Under the pieces are notes generated by a model. The model made no database searches. It was not told the origin of the DNA and worked only from the letters and a program-made list of their open reading frames with translations. Positions 1 to 8,641 of a DNA stretch of 46,184 nt are shown here, piece after piece. Position numbers and translations under genes: made by a program. Origin of the DNA: an uncultured Bacilli bacterium. GTDB lineage: Bacteria > Bacillota_I > Bacilli_A > RF39 > UBA660. Numbering within the stretch: position 1 is the stretch's first letter; each line of letters opens with the position of its first letter. Location of the stretch: assembly GCA_934086395.1 (NCBI GenBank), contig CAKOIE010000008.1, positions 1 to 46,184 of the forward strand. The letters run 5' to 3'.

Positions 1-1797
1 TTCTAGCATACCTTTCATAGCTGATTCCATTTCTTCAACTAATTTATAGATAATTTGATATAATCTAATTTCAACATCATATCTCTTAGCAACTTCTTTA
101 GTAATAGCAGATGGAACTACGTTAAATCCAATAACAATCGCATTAGATGCATTCGCAAGAACTATATCACTTTCAGTAATTGTTCCTATTCCACTTCTAA
201 TTACTTTAATTTTAACGCCTTCAACATCAATTTTTTCCAAAGAATTTTTAACTGCTTCTTCAGAACCTCTTACATCGCATTTTAGAACAACATTAATTTC
301 TTTAACACCTGATTTAATCTTATTAAATAAATCATCAAAACTAATTACTTCTTTTTTATTATTTTTATTTTTAAAAGCAATTTCTCTTGCTTCAGCAATT
401 TCTCTTGCTTGTTTTTCAGATTCAAAGGCCATGAATTTATCACCAGCTGAAGGATTGCTTGCAAGACCAGTTATTTCAACAGGAGTACTTGGACCAGCAG
501 TTAAAATATTTTCACCCTTGTCATTACGAAGAGTTCTAATACGACCATGAGTAGTACCTACAACAATTGGATCTCCTAATCTTAAAGTACCATTTTGGAT
601 AAGTAAACTTGCTACTCCTCCCATATTTTTATCTATTCTTGATTCAATAACTGTACCAATTGCATATCTATTTGGATTAGCCTTAAGTTCACTTACCTCA
701 GCAATAGCGATAACTGTTTCAAGTAATTTATCAACTCCCATACCAGTTTTAGCAGAAATATTTACAAAAGGAACAGTTCCACCCCAAGCTTCCGGAGTAA
801 TATTTAAAGCAGCCATTTCTTCCATAATTCTTTCTGGGTTAGCATCTGGTTTATCCATCTTATTAACAGCAACAACAATAGGAACGTTTGCAGATAAAGC
901 ATGATCTACTGCTTCTTTAGTTTGAGGCATAACCCCGTCATCAGCAGCAACAACAATAATTACGATATCAGTAATACTTGCTCCTCTTGCTCTCATTTCA
1001 GTAAACGCAGCATGTCCTGGAGTATCAATAAATGTTATTTTACTTCCATTATAATCAATTTGATAAGCACCAATTGCTTGAGTTATACCACCGGCTTCTC
1101 CTTCAGCAACATTACTTGATCTAATGTAGTCTAAAAGAGTTGTTTTACCATGGTCAACATGTCCCATAACAGTTATTACAGGAGGTCTATTAATTAAATC
1201 ATCCGGATTATCAATAATTTCATATTCTTCAAAGTTAGTAATATCTCTTGTTTCTTCTCTTTTTAATGTCATTCCATAGTCAAGAGCTAAAATTTCAGCT
1301 GTTTCAAAATCAATACTTTGATTTAAATTAAGCATTGTTCCTAAACTCATTAATTTCATAATTATTTCATTATTACTCTTACCTAATTTAGCAGCAATAT
1401 CTGCAACTGTATCTCCTTCTTTATAAAGAATAATATTCTCATCTTTTTTATTACTTCCTAATTTAGATTTATTTTTATACATATCTTTCTTTTTATTTAA
1501 ATATTCTAAATTATCTTTATTAACTTTATTATTCTTTTTCTTTAATTTTTGATTTTTTTCACTATACTCGTGATTATCTCCAAGTAATTCATCAACCGCA
1601 TCATCTAAAGCATCTATTTCTTCAAATGAAGCATCACTATCAGTACTAATTAAATTCATTGAGTTATCAAGCATAATAATTGCATCGTCATCTAACATAA
1701 AGTTTCCATCAGTTGCTTTATATCCTAAATCACGACATTTGTTAAGTACTTCTTGAACTGTAAATCCCATTTCACTAGCATATTCTTTTATTGTCAT
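1..1797 (-). CDS. infB: Translation initiation factor IF-2 (3' end outside window)
   Basis: IF-2 is the GTPase that brings initiator tRNA to the ribosome. Read by hand from the minus strand, the frame is open from the ATG at 1795-1797 to the window edge (about 599 residues). Residues 1-50 form an IF2 N-terminal helical domain (begins MTIKEYASEMGFTVQEV). A lysine/asparagine-rich linker follows at about 80-120, and a second IF2-N domain at about 122-180. The G domain shows GHVDHGKT at about 212-219, DTPGH at about 258-262 and NKMD near 312, followed by the beta-barrel and the start of the C-terminal domains. The start is supported by AAAGGAA about 12 bases upstream. It is the last visible gene of the rimP-nusA-rnpM-infB operon, 18 bases after rnpM. 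Only the C-terminal fMet-tRNA-binding part is missing. Confidence 0.97.
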   Translation of the reverse strand, partial: MTIKEYASEMGFTVQEVLNKCRDLGYKATDGNFMLDDDAIIMLDNSMNLISTDSDASFEEIDALDDAVDELLGDNHEYSEKNQKLKKKNNKVNKDNLEYLNKKKDMYKNKSKLGSNKKDENIILYKEGDTVADIAAKLGKSNNEIIMKLMSLGTMLNLNQSIDFETAEILALDYGMTLKREETRDITNFEEYEIIDNPDDLINRPPVITVMGHVDHGKTTLLDYIRSSNVAEGEAGGITQAIGAYQIDYNGSKITFIDTPGHAAFTEMRARGASITDIVIIVVAADDGVMPQTKEAVDHALSANVPIVVAVNKMDKPDANPERIMEEMAALNITPEAWGGTVPFVNISAKTGMGVDKLLETVIAIAEVSELKANPNRYAIGTVIESRIDKNMGGVASLLIQNGTLRLGDPIVVGTTHGRIRTLRNDKGENILTAGPSTPVEITGLASNPSAGDKFMAFESEKQAREIAEAREIAFKNKNNKKEVISFDDLFNKIKSGVKEINVVLKCDVRGSEEAVKNSLEKIDVEGVKIKVIRSGIGTITESDIVLANASNAIVIGFNVVPSAITKEVAKRYDVEIRLYQIIYKLVEEMESAMKGMLE

Positions 1798-1815
1798 ATA
1801 AGTATCATTCCTTTC

Positions 1816-2070
1816 TTATACTAATTCTTTTAAATTCTCGTATACATCATCACTTACATCCATATTAAAAATATGGTTTAAAACTTTTTTCTTTCTTGCT
1901 TCTTCAATAATTTCTTTATCTTTTTTTAAATAACATCCTTTACCATTTAATTTACCAGTTAAATCTCCAACTATCTTATTATCACTTATAACAATTCTAA
2001 GTAGTTCCTTCTTAGGTAATTTTTCATGAGTAAGAACGCACATACGCATTGGTACTTTCTTAGTTTTCAT
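1816..2070 (-). CDS. rnpM: YlxR/RnpM family RNA-binding protein
   Basis: Small basic RNA-binding protein of the YlxR (DUF448) family, encoded between nusA and infB in Bacillota; the B. subtilis member is described as a modulator of RNase P. The family core is clear: KVPMRMCVLT near the N-terminus, KKELLRIV and GKGCYLKKD. About 84 residues, normal for the family. A longer frame starts at 2082, but the ATG at 2070 gives the canonical MKTKKVPMR start and has GAGGG just upstream, although the spacing is short. The 5' end overlaps the nusA stop codon by about 11 bases, implying translational coupling. Confidence 0.9.
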   Translation of the reverse strand: MKTKKVPMRMCVLTHEKLPKKELLRIVISDNKIVGDLTGKLNGKGCYLKKDKEIIEEARKKKVLNHIFNMDVSDDVYENLKELV

Positions 2071-3178
2071 TTCCCTCAGCATTAACTTGGTCTAATGTCT
2101 TAACGTTTATACGATATTTTGTTAATCTACTAGCAAGTTTAATATTTATACCTTTCTTACCAATAGCAAGAGATAAGTTTTCATTATTTACAATTGCAAG
2201 TGCTTCTCTATTTTTAGTATTATCTATAATGTTTACGATCACATCTTTAGCAGGACTAAGTGCATTAGCAATAAATGTTGCATCATCTTCATCATATTTA
2301 ATTAAATCTACTTTTTCACCATTTAATTCTTTTAAGATATTAGCAATACGTGTTCCTTTTTCACCAATACATGTTCCAATAGCATCAATATTATTAACGG
2401 TACTATAAACAGCAACTTTACTTCTAACACCAGCTTCTCTAGCAACATTATATAAAACTAAAGTTCCATCTGCAAGTTCAGGTATTTCCACCTCAAATAA
2501 TCTTTTAACAAAATTAGTATTTTTTCTTGAACAAAGGATAAGTGGTCCTTTAGTACTTTCTTCTACTTTTGTTAAATAAACTCTTATTGAAGAACCCATC
2601 TTAACTGTTTCACCAGGAATCATTTCACTTTTTGGTAACACTCCTCTAGCACGTCCTAAATCAACATAATAGTTTTTATTATCTTCCATCGCAAGCATAC
2701 CAACCATTATTTCATCTTGTTTTCCAATATATTCATTAACAATTGAAGTACGTTCTGCTTCTCTTATTTTTTGAGTTAACACTTGTTTAGCCGTAGAAAC
2801 TGCAACCCTTCCAAAATCTTTAGGAGTAACTTCTTGTTTAATTGTTTCTCCAACTTGTACATCTGGATCAATTTTCTTAGCATCTTCTAAAAGCATTTGA
2901 GCATCCTCTGGAATTTCCGGTTCTCCATAAGTAATATTTCCCTCTTCATCAACAATTTCTGGTCCATCAATATAATCGTCTACTACTACATAATATGTAT
3001 AAACTTTAATATCACCAGTATCTTTATTAATTTCTACTTTAACATTACTTTTAGAATGAAAATTCTTTTTATAAGCTGTAATTAATGCTTGTTCCATACT
3101 TGCAAAAATATAATCTTCATCAATAACTAAATCTTTTGCCATATTTTTTAAGGCTTTAATAAATTCTTTTCCGTCCAT
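2060..3178 (-). CDS. nusA: Transcription termination/antitermination factor NusA
   Basis: NusA binds RNA polymerase and nascent RNA and modulates pausing, termination and antitermination. Domains in order: N-terminal RNAP-binding domain (about 1-125, with MEQALITAYKKNF), an S1 domain (about 135-200, with GRARGVLPKSEM), KH1 with GEKGTRIANI, and KH2 with IGKKGINIKLASRL near the C-terminus. At 372 residues it is the short Gram-positive form without the acidic C-terminal repeats of E. coli NusA. It follows rimP by 2 bases and overlaps rnpM. Confidence 0.97.
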   Translation of the reverse strand: MDGKEFIKALKNMAKDLVIDEDYIFASMEQALITAYKKNFHSKSNVKVEINKDTGDIKVYTYYVVVDDYIDGPEIVDEEGNITYGEPEIPEDAQMLLEDAKKIDPDVQVGETIKQEVTPKDFGRVAVSTAKQVLTQKIREAERTSIVNEYIGKQDEIMVGMLAMEDNKNYYVDLGRARGVLPKSEMIPGETVKMGSSIRVYLTKVEESTKGPLILCSRKNTNFVKRLFEVEIPELADGTLVLYNVAREAGVRSKVAVYSTVNNIDAIGTCIGEKGTRIANILKELNGEKVDLIKYDEDDATFIANALSPAKDVIVNIIDNTKNREALAIVNNENLSLAIGKKGINIKLASRLTKYRINVKTLDQVNAEGNEN

Positions 3179-3180
3179 AA

Positions 3181-3432
3181 CTATCCTCTTTCTTTACTTG
3201 ATATATCAAGTACATATTCTTCTTCTATTAAATCCAACTTATCAATTATCGGATTTATAATGTTTGTTGCTTCAACTATTGTATCCAAATCAATTCCATT
3301 AACCTTATCTAACACTATTTTTAAGAAGTAGTAATTATTCTCATTAACAAAATCAACTGAATCAACAATAATATCCATCTTATTCATTGGCTCTGTAATC
3401 TCTTTTTTAATAATATCTAACTTTTCTTTCAT
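3181..3432 (-). CDS. rimP: RimP-like ribosome maturation factor, N-terminal domain only
   Basis: RimP assists 30S subunit maturation. The position immediately before nusA and the sequence (MNKMDIIVDSVDFVNE, then LKIVLDK, then YVLDISS) identify it. The protein is only 83 residues against about 150 in the family. It stops right after the DISS strand, where normal RimP continues with a PGLDRPL-type turn into a C-terminal SH3-like domain, so that whole domain is absent. There is a good Shine-Dalgarno (TAGGAGG) 6-7 bases before the ATG. No leftover C-terminal coding sequence fits between its stop and nusA (2 bases), so this is a clean short form. Confidence 0.82.
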   Translation of the reverse strand: MKEKLDIIKKEITEPMNKMDIIVDSVDFVNENNYYFLKIVLDKVNGIDLDTIVEATNIINPIIDKLDLIEEEYVLDISSKERG

Positions 3433-3448
3433 ATGCCTCCTAAATATT

Positions 3449-3476
3449 AATAAAAGTGGGATATAAAGCCCACTTA
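3449..3476 (-). terminator. Hairpin with U-rich tail upstream of rimP (terminator or attenuator)
   Basis: On the minus strand AAGTGGG (3475-3469) pairs with CCCACTT (3460-3454) and is followed by TTATT. It lies between the putative rimP promoter (3493-3522) and the rimP start, and also downstream of the 3567-4292 gene. It could terminate that gene, or act as a leader attenuator of the nusA operon. Confidence 0.6.
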
Positions 3477-3492
3477 AATCTATAACAACTAT

Positions 3493-3522
3493 ATTTTAAC
3501 ACTTATTTACTTATATTGTAAA
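3493..3522 (-). promoter_or_regulatory. Putative sigmaA promoter for the rimP-nusA-rnpM-infB operon
   Basis: Minus strand -35 TTTACA at 3522-3517 and -10 TAAAAT at 3498-3493, with an 18-base spacer. The start point would be about 50 bases before the rimP start, placing the 3449-3476 hairpin in the leader. Confidence 0.5.
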
Positions 3523-3566
3523 GGATAAATTTATCATGCATATTTGAATATACTTATAATTCTATA

Positions 3567-4292
3567 TTATTTTAATTCTTTTATTTTACCTTTTTTATAA
3601 TCTAAATATTCTGATAATTTAATTTCTTGATATTTAAAATTATAAGGATTATAAATTAACATTAAGTCTTGTCTTTTAATATATAATTTTTTAACTGTTT
3701 CTAAACTAAGAGTATTATAAATATTTCTAGTAAAACGATATATTGGAACGATACTTAAAAAGTAATTTAATATTTTTTCTCTATCATCAATTATTTCACC
3801 AGTACATTTATTTACAAGTACTAAAACATTTATTTTTTCTGGTGGAATTACATCATATGTATAGCTATCTTCAGGATATAAATCAATAACGTTAGGAATA
3901 TCCTTAAACATTAAATAAACTCCATCCCCTAAATATTCATCAAAACTTTCATACTGCATAATATTTTTAGTTGCTTTTACCATATCAATCAATGATTCTA
4001 TTTCTTTTAATTTTTTTATATTAGGCTTAACTTTACTTATATTATTACAAAGAATTTTTATTCTCTTTTCATAATAATCTATTAATTCTTTTCCAACTTC
4101 ACCAGTATGAGTATTATAATAATATAAAAGATTTGTATATAATAATATAGCGTTATTAATTCCAGATGAAAAAAATATAGCACACTTTTTATCACCTATA
4201 CTTTGACATCTAGCTCCATTTTGGGGAATTAAACCATTTTTACTTATATTTTCTAAATTATTATAACTTGTAAAATGATAATATTTATTCAT
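3567..4292 (-). CDS. Hypothetical protein with ADP-ribosyltransferase-like N-terminus
   Basis: Not firmly recognised. The ATG at 4292 is preferred over the in-frame TTG at 4304 because GAGGTG lies 6 bases before it; 241 residues result. The first 35 residues (YYHFTSYNNLENISKNGL and then a CAIFFSSG strand) resemble the opening of DarT/DUF4433 and related ART-like proteins, where a histidine in an HFT motif contacts NAD. No complete catalytic set can be assigned from sequence alone. The rest is Lys/Ile/Tyr-rich with no membrane segment or signal peptide. It is a monocistronic gene between the nusA operon and clpP, divergent from clpP. No antitoxin-like macrodomain gene is adjacent. Confidence 0.55.
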   Translation of the reverse strand: MNKYYHFTSYNNLENISKNGLIPQNGARCQSIGDKKCAIFFSSGINNAILLYTNLLYYYNTHTGEVGKELIDYYEKRIKILCNNISKVKPNIKKLKEIESLIDMVKATKNIMQYESFDEYLGDGVYLMFKDIPNVIDLYPEDSYTYDVIPPEKINVLVLVNKCTGEIIDDREKILNYFLSIVPIYRFTRNIYNTLSLETVKKLYIKRQDLMLIYNPYNFKYQEIKLSEYLDYKKGKIKELK

Positions 4293-4427
4293 AATACACC
4301 TCAAATATATAAATTTATTTGACTAATATACCATAAAATCATATATATTTCAATTAGCCAAAATAAGATATTATTTTTAGGTATATAATTATTAAAAATT
4401 ATTAAGATATTATTAGGAGAAAAATTT

Positions 4428-4994
4428 ATGCTAATACCAAATATTATTGAAAAGAATTATAATGGAGAAAGAATTTATGATATTTATTCAAAATTACTTA
4501 ATAATCGAATTATTTTTTTAAATGGAGAAATTAATGATGATGTATCTAGTTTAATAGTTAGTGAACTATTATATTTAGATTCTTTAAACCATGAAGATAT
4601 AAGTCTTTATATTAATTCACCAGGAGGCTCAGTTACTAGTGGATTATCTATTATTGATACTATGAACTTAATTAAAAGTGATGTATCTACTCTAGCGGTT
4701 GGTTTATGTGCATCCATGGCAGCAGTTATTTTAGCTGCCGGAACTAAGAATAAAAGATGCTCACTTCCAAATTCAGAAATTATGATTCATCAAGTCTTAG
4801 GTGGCGCAGAAGGCAAAGCATCAGATGTTCAAGTACAAGCTGAGCGAATATTAAAGATGAAAAAGAAAATAAATATGATGCTTGCGGATATAACTGGTAA
4901 ATCAGTCAAAAAAATTAATAAAGATACAGAAAAAGATTATTATTTAAATCCTAAGGAAGCTATAAAATATGGCCTTATTGATAAAGTAATTTAA
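4428..4994 (+). CDS. clpP: ATP-dependent Clp protease proteolytic subunit
   Basis: Serine protease that assembles into a double heptamer and degrades proteins fed by Clp ATPases. At 188 residues it is close to the usual length. Catalytic Ser96 lies in CASMAA, His121 in MIHQVLGG, and Asp170 matches the E. coli triad spacing. The glycine-rich strand YINSPGGSVTSG and the C-terminal Y-G-L-I-D motif are present. The start has AGGAG upstream. It is one of only two plus-strand genes in the window. No ClpX or trigger factor gene is adjacent. Confidence 0.95.
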   Translation: MLIPNIIEKNYNGERIYDIYSKLLNNRIIFLNGEINDDVSSLIVSELLYLDSLNHEDISLYINSPGGSVTSGLSIIDTMNLIKSDVSTLAVGLCASMAAVILAAGTKNKRCSLPNSEIMIHQVLGGAEGKASDVQVQAERILKMKKKINMMLADITGKSVKKINKDTEKDYYLNPKEAIKYGLIDKVI

Positions 4995-5032
4995 AAAGAT
5001 GCTATTCATTTGAAATAACATCTTTTATTTTA
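4993..5032. terminator. Bidirectional terminator between clpP and the LCP gene
   Basis: AAAGATG pairs with CATCTTT, with an inner ATT/AAT stem, and the plus strand continues with TTATTTT while the minus strand ends in an A/T-rich tract. The LCP stop codon lies inside it, so the two convergent genes share the structure. Confidence 0.75.
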
Positions 5033-6501
5033 GCTTTAATACTATTAATTGATTCTTCATCTGGTTCCATAACATACACTTTCGTTTTGCCTGTTGAATA
5101 TGCATAATTATATGAATCAGTACCTGTTGCTACTACTGATTCAATACTCCAAGATGTATTATCTTTTAATTGTTTAGTTACTAATTTAGAAATTGAGTCT
5201 TTATCCATATTTGTTTTAATTCCACTTGATAGAGACTTTAAAATCTGATTATATTTAGTTAATATACTTTTTGACATTAATTTTTCAGTGATACCTTCTA
5301 AAACTTGTCCTTGATGAACTTGCCTTGCGTTATCGCCTGCCGCATATTGATGACGATTTCTAGCATAAGCTAAAGCTTGTTCTCCATTTAAAACTTGATT
5401 TCCATATTTAAATTTAACTAATTTATCACCAAATTCACGTTTAGAGTCTTGTTCACAAACATATCCCGAGCCACAATCAATATCTAAATTATAACGATAA
5501 TCTGGTTTTTCAACATTGACATTAATTCCTCCTAAAGTATCAATTAAACTTACAAATGAGGTAAAGTTAATTCTAGCATAATAGTTTACATCTACATCAT
5601 ATAACTTTCCTAAAGTTAAAGCACTTTCATCAATACCATATATTCCAGCATGAGTTAGTTTATCTTTCGCATTTTTACTAGCTAAGGTAACATAGTAATC
5701 TCTTGGAGTACTAACAATTAAAACCTTTCCTTTTTTAGGATTTACTACAGCTAAAATATTAACATCACTTCTTGCAGAAGATACAACTTTACCACTTGTA
5801 TCAATCCCGCTTAAATAGACAGTAAAAGCTTCTTTTTTAACATTAACTTCCTTATAGGCACCATCTTTTTTAATATTTAATTTAATTTCTGATAATCTAT
5901 ATAAATTAAATTCTTTTTCCTCTTTATATAATTCTACTAATGATTCATTTATAACTAAAGCATCAATTTTATCATCATATATATCAGCAATAGCATCATC
6001 TATATAATCATATTTATTTGTTTTATATTTAATTTTATTACTTAAACTATCTAAAGCATTATCTATATATTCATCTTTATTATAAATACCAATTGTTTTA
6101 TTATTTAAAGCATCAATCTTTTTATATTTATCTTTAACTATATAAACACCATATATCTCTGAATACTTATTATTATCAAATATATTATTAATAAAATCTA
6201 AAGAAAATATTAAATATATCGAAATAAATACTTCTACTATAATCATTAAGATACTTAAAAATGATGTAAATAATTTAGTTATTACTAATGACCTATGATT
6301 TAATTTATAAATTAGAAATAATCCTAGACCTATTATACCAACAAAGATACTTATTAAATAAGTTATCGGTAGCATATTTAAATATATTAGGGTACTACAT
6401 AAAAAGACAGTAGTAAGTACTAGTAAAAACGATAATATTTTATAAAATAATTTATGTTTTAAATGTTTATTATTATTTGGGGTTATTTTTTCTTGTTTCA
6501 T
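5002..6501 (-). CDS. LytR-CpsA-Psr (LCP) family cell-wall polymer ligase
   Basis: LCP enzymes transfer undecaprenyl-linked polymers such as teichoic acids or capsule to peptidoglycan outside the membrane. The N-terminus has three hydrophobic segments (about 18-40, 43-65 and 73-98). A lysine-rich extracellular region (about 110-225) with a solute-binding-like pattern follows. The LCP domain is at about 228-400 with SGIDTSG, ARSDVNILA, STPRDYY, INFTSFVSLIDTLGGI and LAYARNRH, which includes the Arg/Asp residues that bind the pyrophosphate lipid. The domain order (three TM, insert, LCP) resembles larger Gram-positive LCP proteins. 499 residues. It suggests the cell has a wall with attached polymers. 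Confidence 0.9.
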   Translation of the reverse strand: MKQEKITPNNNKHLKHKLFYKILSFLLVLTTVFLCSTLIYLNMLPITYLISIFVGIIGLGLFLIYKLNHRSLVITKLFTSFLSILMIIVEVFISIYLIFSLDFINNIFDNNKYSEIYGVYIVKDKYKKIDALNNKTIGIYNKDEYIDNALDSLSNKIKYKTNKYDYIDDAIADIYDDKIDALVINESLVELYKEEKEFNLYRLSEIKLNIKKDGAYKEVNVKKEAFTVYLSGIDTSGKVVSSARSDVNILAVVNPKKGKVLIVSTPRDYYVTLASKNAKDKLTHAGIYGIDESALTLGKLYDVDVNYYARINFTSFVSLIDTLGGINVNVEKPDYRYNLDIDCGSGYVCEQDSKREFGDKLVKFKYGNQVLNGEQALAYARNRHQYAAGDNARQVHQGQVLEGITEKLMSKSILTKYNQILKSLSSGIKTNMDKDSISKLVTKQLKDNTSWSIESVVATGTDSYNYAYSTGKTKVYVMEPDEESINSIKAKIKDVISNE

Positions 6502-6546
6502 CTCACACCTCTTACATTAATAATATCATATTCTATTAAAATAAAT

Positions 6547-6571
6547 TAAAAAAAACGTAATTAGATACGTC
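6547..6571 (-). terminator. Terminator after the TasA-like gene
   Basis: Minus strand ACGTA (6570-6566) pairs with TACGT (6559-6555), followed by seven or more T residues. It lies 12-36 bases after the stop of the 6583-7191 gene. Confidence 0.65.
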
Positions 6572-6582
6572 TATTTACACTT

Positions 6583-7191
6583 TTACTGTGATAATTTATC
6601 ATTAGATGATACTGTAATATGTCCAGCAAACGTAAGTAAATTGCCATCTGTTCCATATTGAGATTGAATATTATTTACATCGTTTGGATAACTTATTGTT
6701 AATGAATAGTATTTAGTTCCAGCTGTTGATGATGATATTGCTTCACTATACATAGCTATTTCATAAATTCTACGATTAACTACACCACTAGACAAACTTG
6801 TTGTACAACCACTTCCTGAAGCTGAACACTTAGCTAAAGCATAAGTTAAATAACTATTTCCTGCCTCATTTGTTAAATCAAAATTATTATTATCAACATA
6901 CAAGTTGATCGAATAATTATATGTTTTATTTGTTTGATTAATTGATGCAATTGTAAAATATTTACTTGCACTCCAACCAGGTTCTACATTTAATGCATTA
7001 ATATTATTTGTTCCATTTGTGTATGTAACAGCAATAGTCCCTGATTCTATTTTGATTGTACTAGATGATTCTAAATTATTATAGGAAGCAGCAAAATATG
7101 CATATGCTATTCCAATTCCTAACATTATTATTGTTAAAATTAAACCAACAAATAAAAATATTAATTTTTTATTATAATTATAATTTTTCAT
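6583..7191 (-). CDS. TasA/camelysin-like surface protein
   Basis: The ATG at 7191 has AGGAAG eight bases upstream; the in-frame GTG at 7200 is too close to it. Of 202 residues, about 10-33 form a signal/membrane segment ending in IAYAYFAAS, the typical cleavage region of SipW-processed TasA/camelysin proteins. A beta-rich domain follows, with TIAVTYTNGTNNINALNVEPGW and then YFTI, the same N-terminal fold pattern as the larger surface family at 13472-20137. No sortase motif or C-terminal anchor is visible. It lies 33 bases downstream of the NlpC/P60 gene and is probably co-transcribed. It lacks the G-run promoter. Confidence 0.65.
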   Translation of the reverse strand: MKNYNYNKKLIFLFVGLILTIIMLGIGIAYAYFAASYNNLESSSTIKIESGTIAVTYTNGTNNINALNVEPGWSASKYFTIASINQTNKTYNYSINLYVDNNNFDLTNEAGNSYLTYALAKCSASGSGCTTSLSSGVVNRRIYEIAMYSEAISSSTAGTKYYSLTISYPNDVNNIQSQYGTDGNLLTFAGHITVSSNDKLSQ

Positions 7192-7224
7192 AAATTTCAC
7201 TTCCTAATTTATTCTATATATATT

Positions 7225-8586
7225 TTACCAAAAATTTTGATAATTACCATCTTTTTTATAAAATTTATCCATTAAAACTACATATTCAAATGTATTTAAT
7301 AATTCTTTTTTAGTATATATCATAGCTCTTACACCACCAATATATGATAAACTTTCAGCAACATAGTAGTTATCCCCATCAATTCCAATTAACATAGCAA
7401 TATGTCCCCACCAATTAAGAAGGTCTCCTACTTTAACATTATCAATTTCATTAGCTAGATATCTAAATTCACCTAAATCAGTACATTGATTATCTATATT
7501 AGGGCTTTCTCCCGCTCCAACATCACCAGGATCAAACCCCGCATTTTTTAAACTCCAGGTAACAAATCCCGAACAATCTAAACCATTAGGCATCTTTTTA
7601 CCAACAATATATCCAAAACGTGGTTCATCTTCCAAATTAGTTAGCCCACAACCCCAAATTGAAGGACCTTTCCAAGAAGCAATAATACTTTCTTTTTTAC
7701 TATCTGATAGATATAATCCTTTTTTATAATATCTTCCTTCTCCATCGGCAATATGCGTATTAACATTTGATTTATTTGTTTCACTTAGAGGGACTCTTCC
7801 ATTTTCATAAAAATAAGGAATGCGATAGTTAAACTCTAAAGTTAAAAATCTAGCTGCAGCTACTGCTCCACCACGAGTTTGATAACCTGCTTCATTTATT
7901 TTGTATTCAAGGATTTTATCTAACGTACTTGCATCTTCTTCGCTATACGCATTACATGTAAGTAATTTCTTTTTATCTTTGGTTGCATATGGTTTAGTTA
8001 TTAAATTAGTAACCTCAACATTTAATTTATCCTTAACCTTATCAGAATAAATATAAGCATTACCAACATTTTTAGCAATTATTTTATTATCTTTTATTTC
8101 TATAATATCAGTATTACTACTCTTAAAGTTATAATCTACTTTTTTATCTAAAAGAACTTCAAAATAAGTTATTTCTTTTTCTTCTTCTAGTATCATATAA
8201 ATAGTTTCATTTAAAAATTTAAAAGATAATACACCATTAAATATATCATTTAAATTAATTATGTTACTTTTATCTTCTTTATCATTGGTTAAATATAATA
8301 TATAAGTATCATTTAGATCAAGTACTATTAAGCACTTATTATTTTCACCCTTAATTTTATATTTATTCTTATTTCCATCAGCATGACAATAAAATTCATT
8401 ATTAAATGTATTAATTTTTCTTTCTAATAACACACTAACTGTTTTATTTATATCATCATAATTATCTACTTTAACGTTTACTAATTCTATTTTACGATAA
8501 TTTTTATAATTAGATATAATAAAATATGAACATATTCCTAGTACTAAAATACCAGTAATGTATAAAGATAATTTCTTTTTCACCAT
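7225..8586 (-). CDS. Membrane-anchored NlpC/P60 cysteine peptidase
   Basis: Probable peptidoglycan endopeptidase outside the membrane. An N-terminal membrane segment (about 5-24) is followed by an extracellular stretch. A BIG2-like bacterial Ig segment is at about 150-195 (SSNTDIIEI, GNAYIYSD). The C-terminal NlpC/P60 domain (about 325-445) has catalytic Cys338 in LDCSGF, His395 in WWGHIAML and the polar ES pair at 411-412. The start has AGGTGT upstream. 453 residues. The gene follows trmK after 55 bases with no clear terminator, and precedes the TasA-like gene. Confidence 0.87.
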   Translation of the reverse strand: MVKKKLSLYITGILVLGICSYFIISNYKNYRKIELVNVKVDNYDDINKTVSVLLERKINTFNNEFYCHADGNKNKYKIKGENNKCLIVLDLNDTYILYLTNDKEDKSNIINLNDIFNGVLSFKFLNETIYMILEEEKEITYFEVLLDKKVDYNFKSSNTDIIEIKDNKIIAKNVGNAYIYSDKVKDKLNVEVTNLITKPYATKDKKKLLTCNAYSEEDASTLDKILEYKINEAGYQTRGGAVAAARFLTLEFNYRIPYFYENGRVPLSETNKSNVNTHIADGEGRYYKKGLYLSDSKKESIIASWKGPSIWGCGLTNLEDEPRFGYIVGKKMPNGLDCSGFVTWSLKNAGFDPGDVGAGESPNIDNQCTDLGEFRYLANEIDNVKVGDLLNWWGHIAMLIGIDGDNYYVAESLSYIGGVRAMIYTKKELLNTFEYVVLMDKFYKKDGNYQNFW

Positions 8587-8641
8587 AACACCTACTCTTA
8601 AAATATATCATAAAAAAAAAGAAAAAACATTATATTTATTT

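Noticed and set aside
901..1119. Plus-strand 72-residue frame
   Set aside because: Antisense to the infB G domain; no ribosome-binding site and serine/asparagine-rich composition of a shadow frame.
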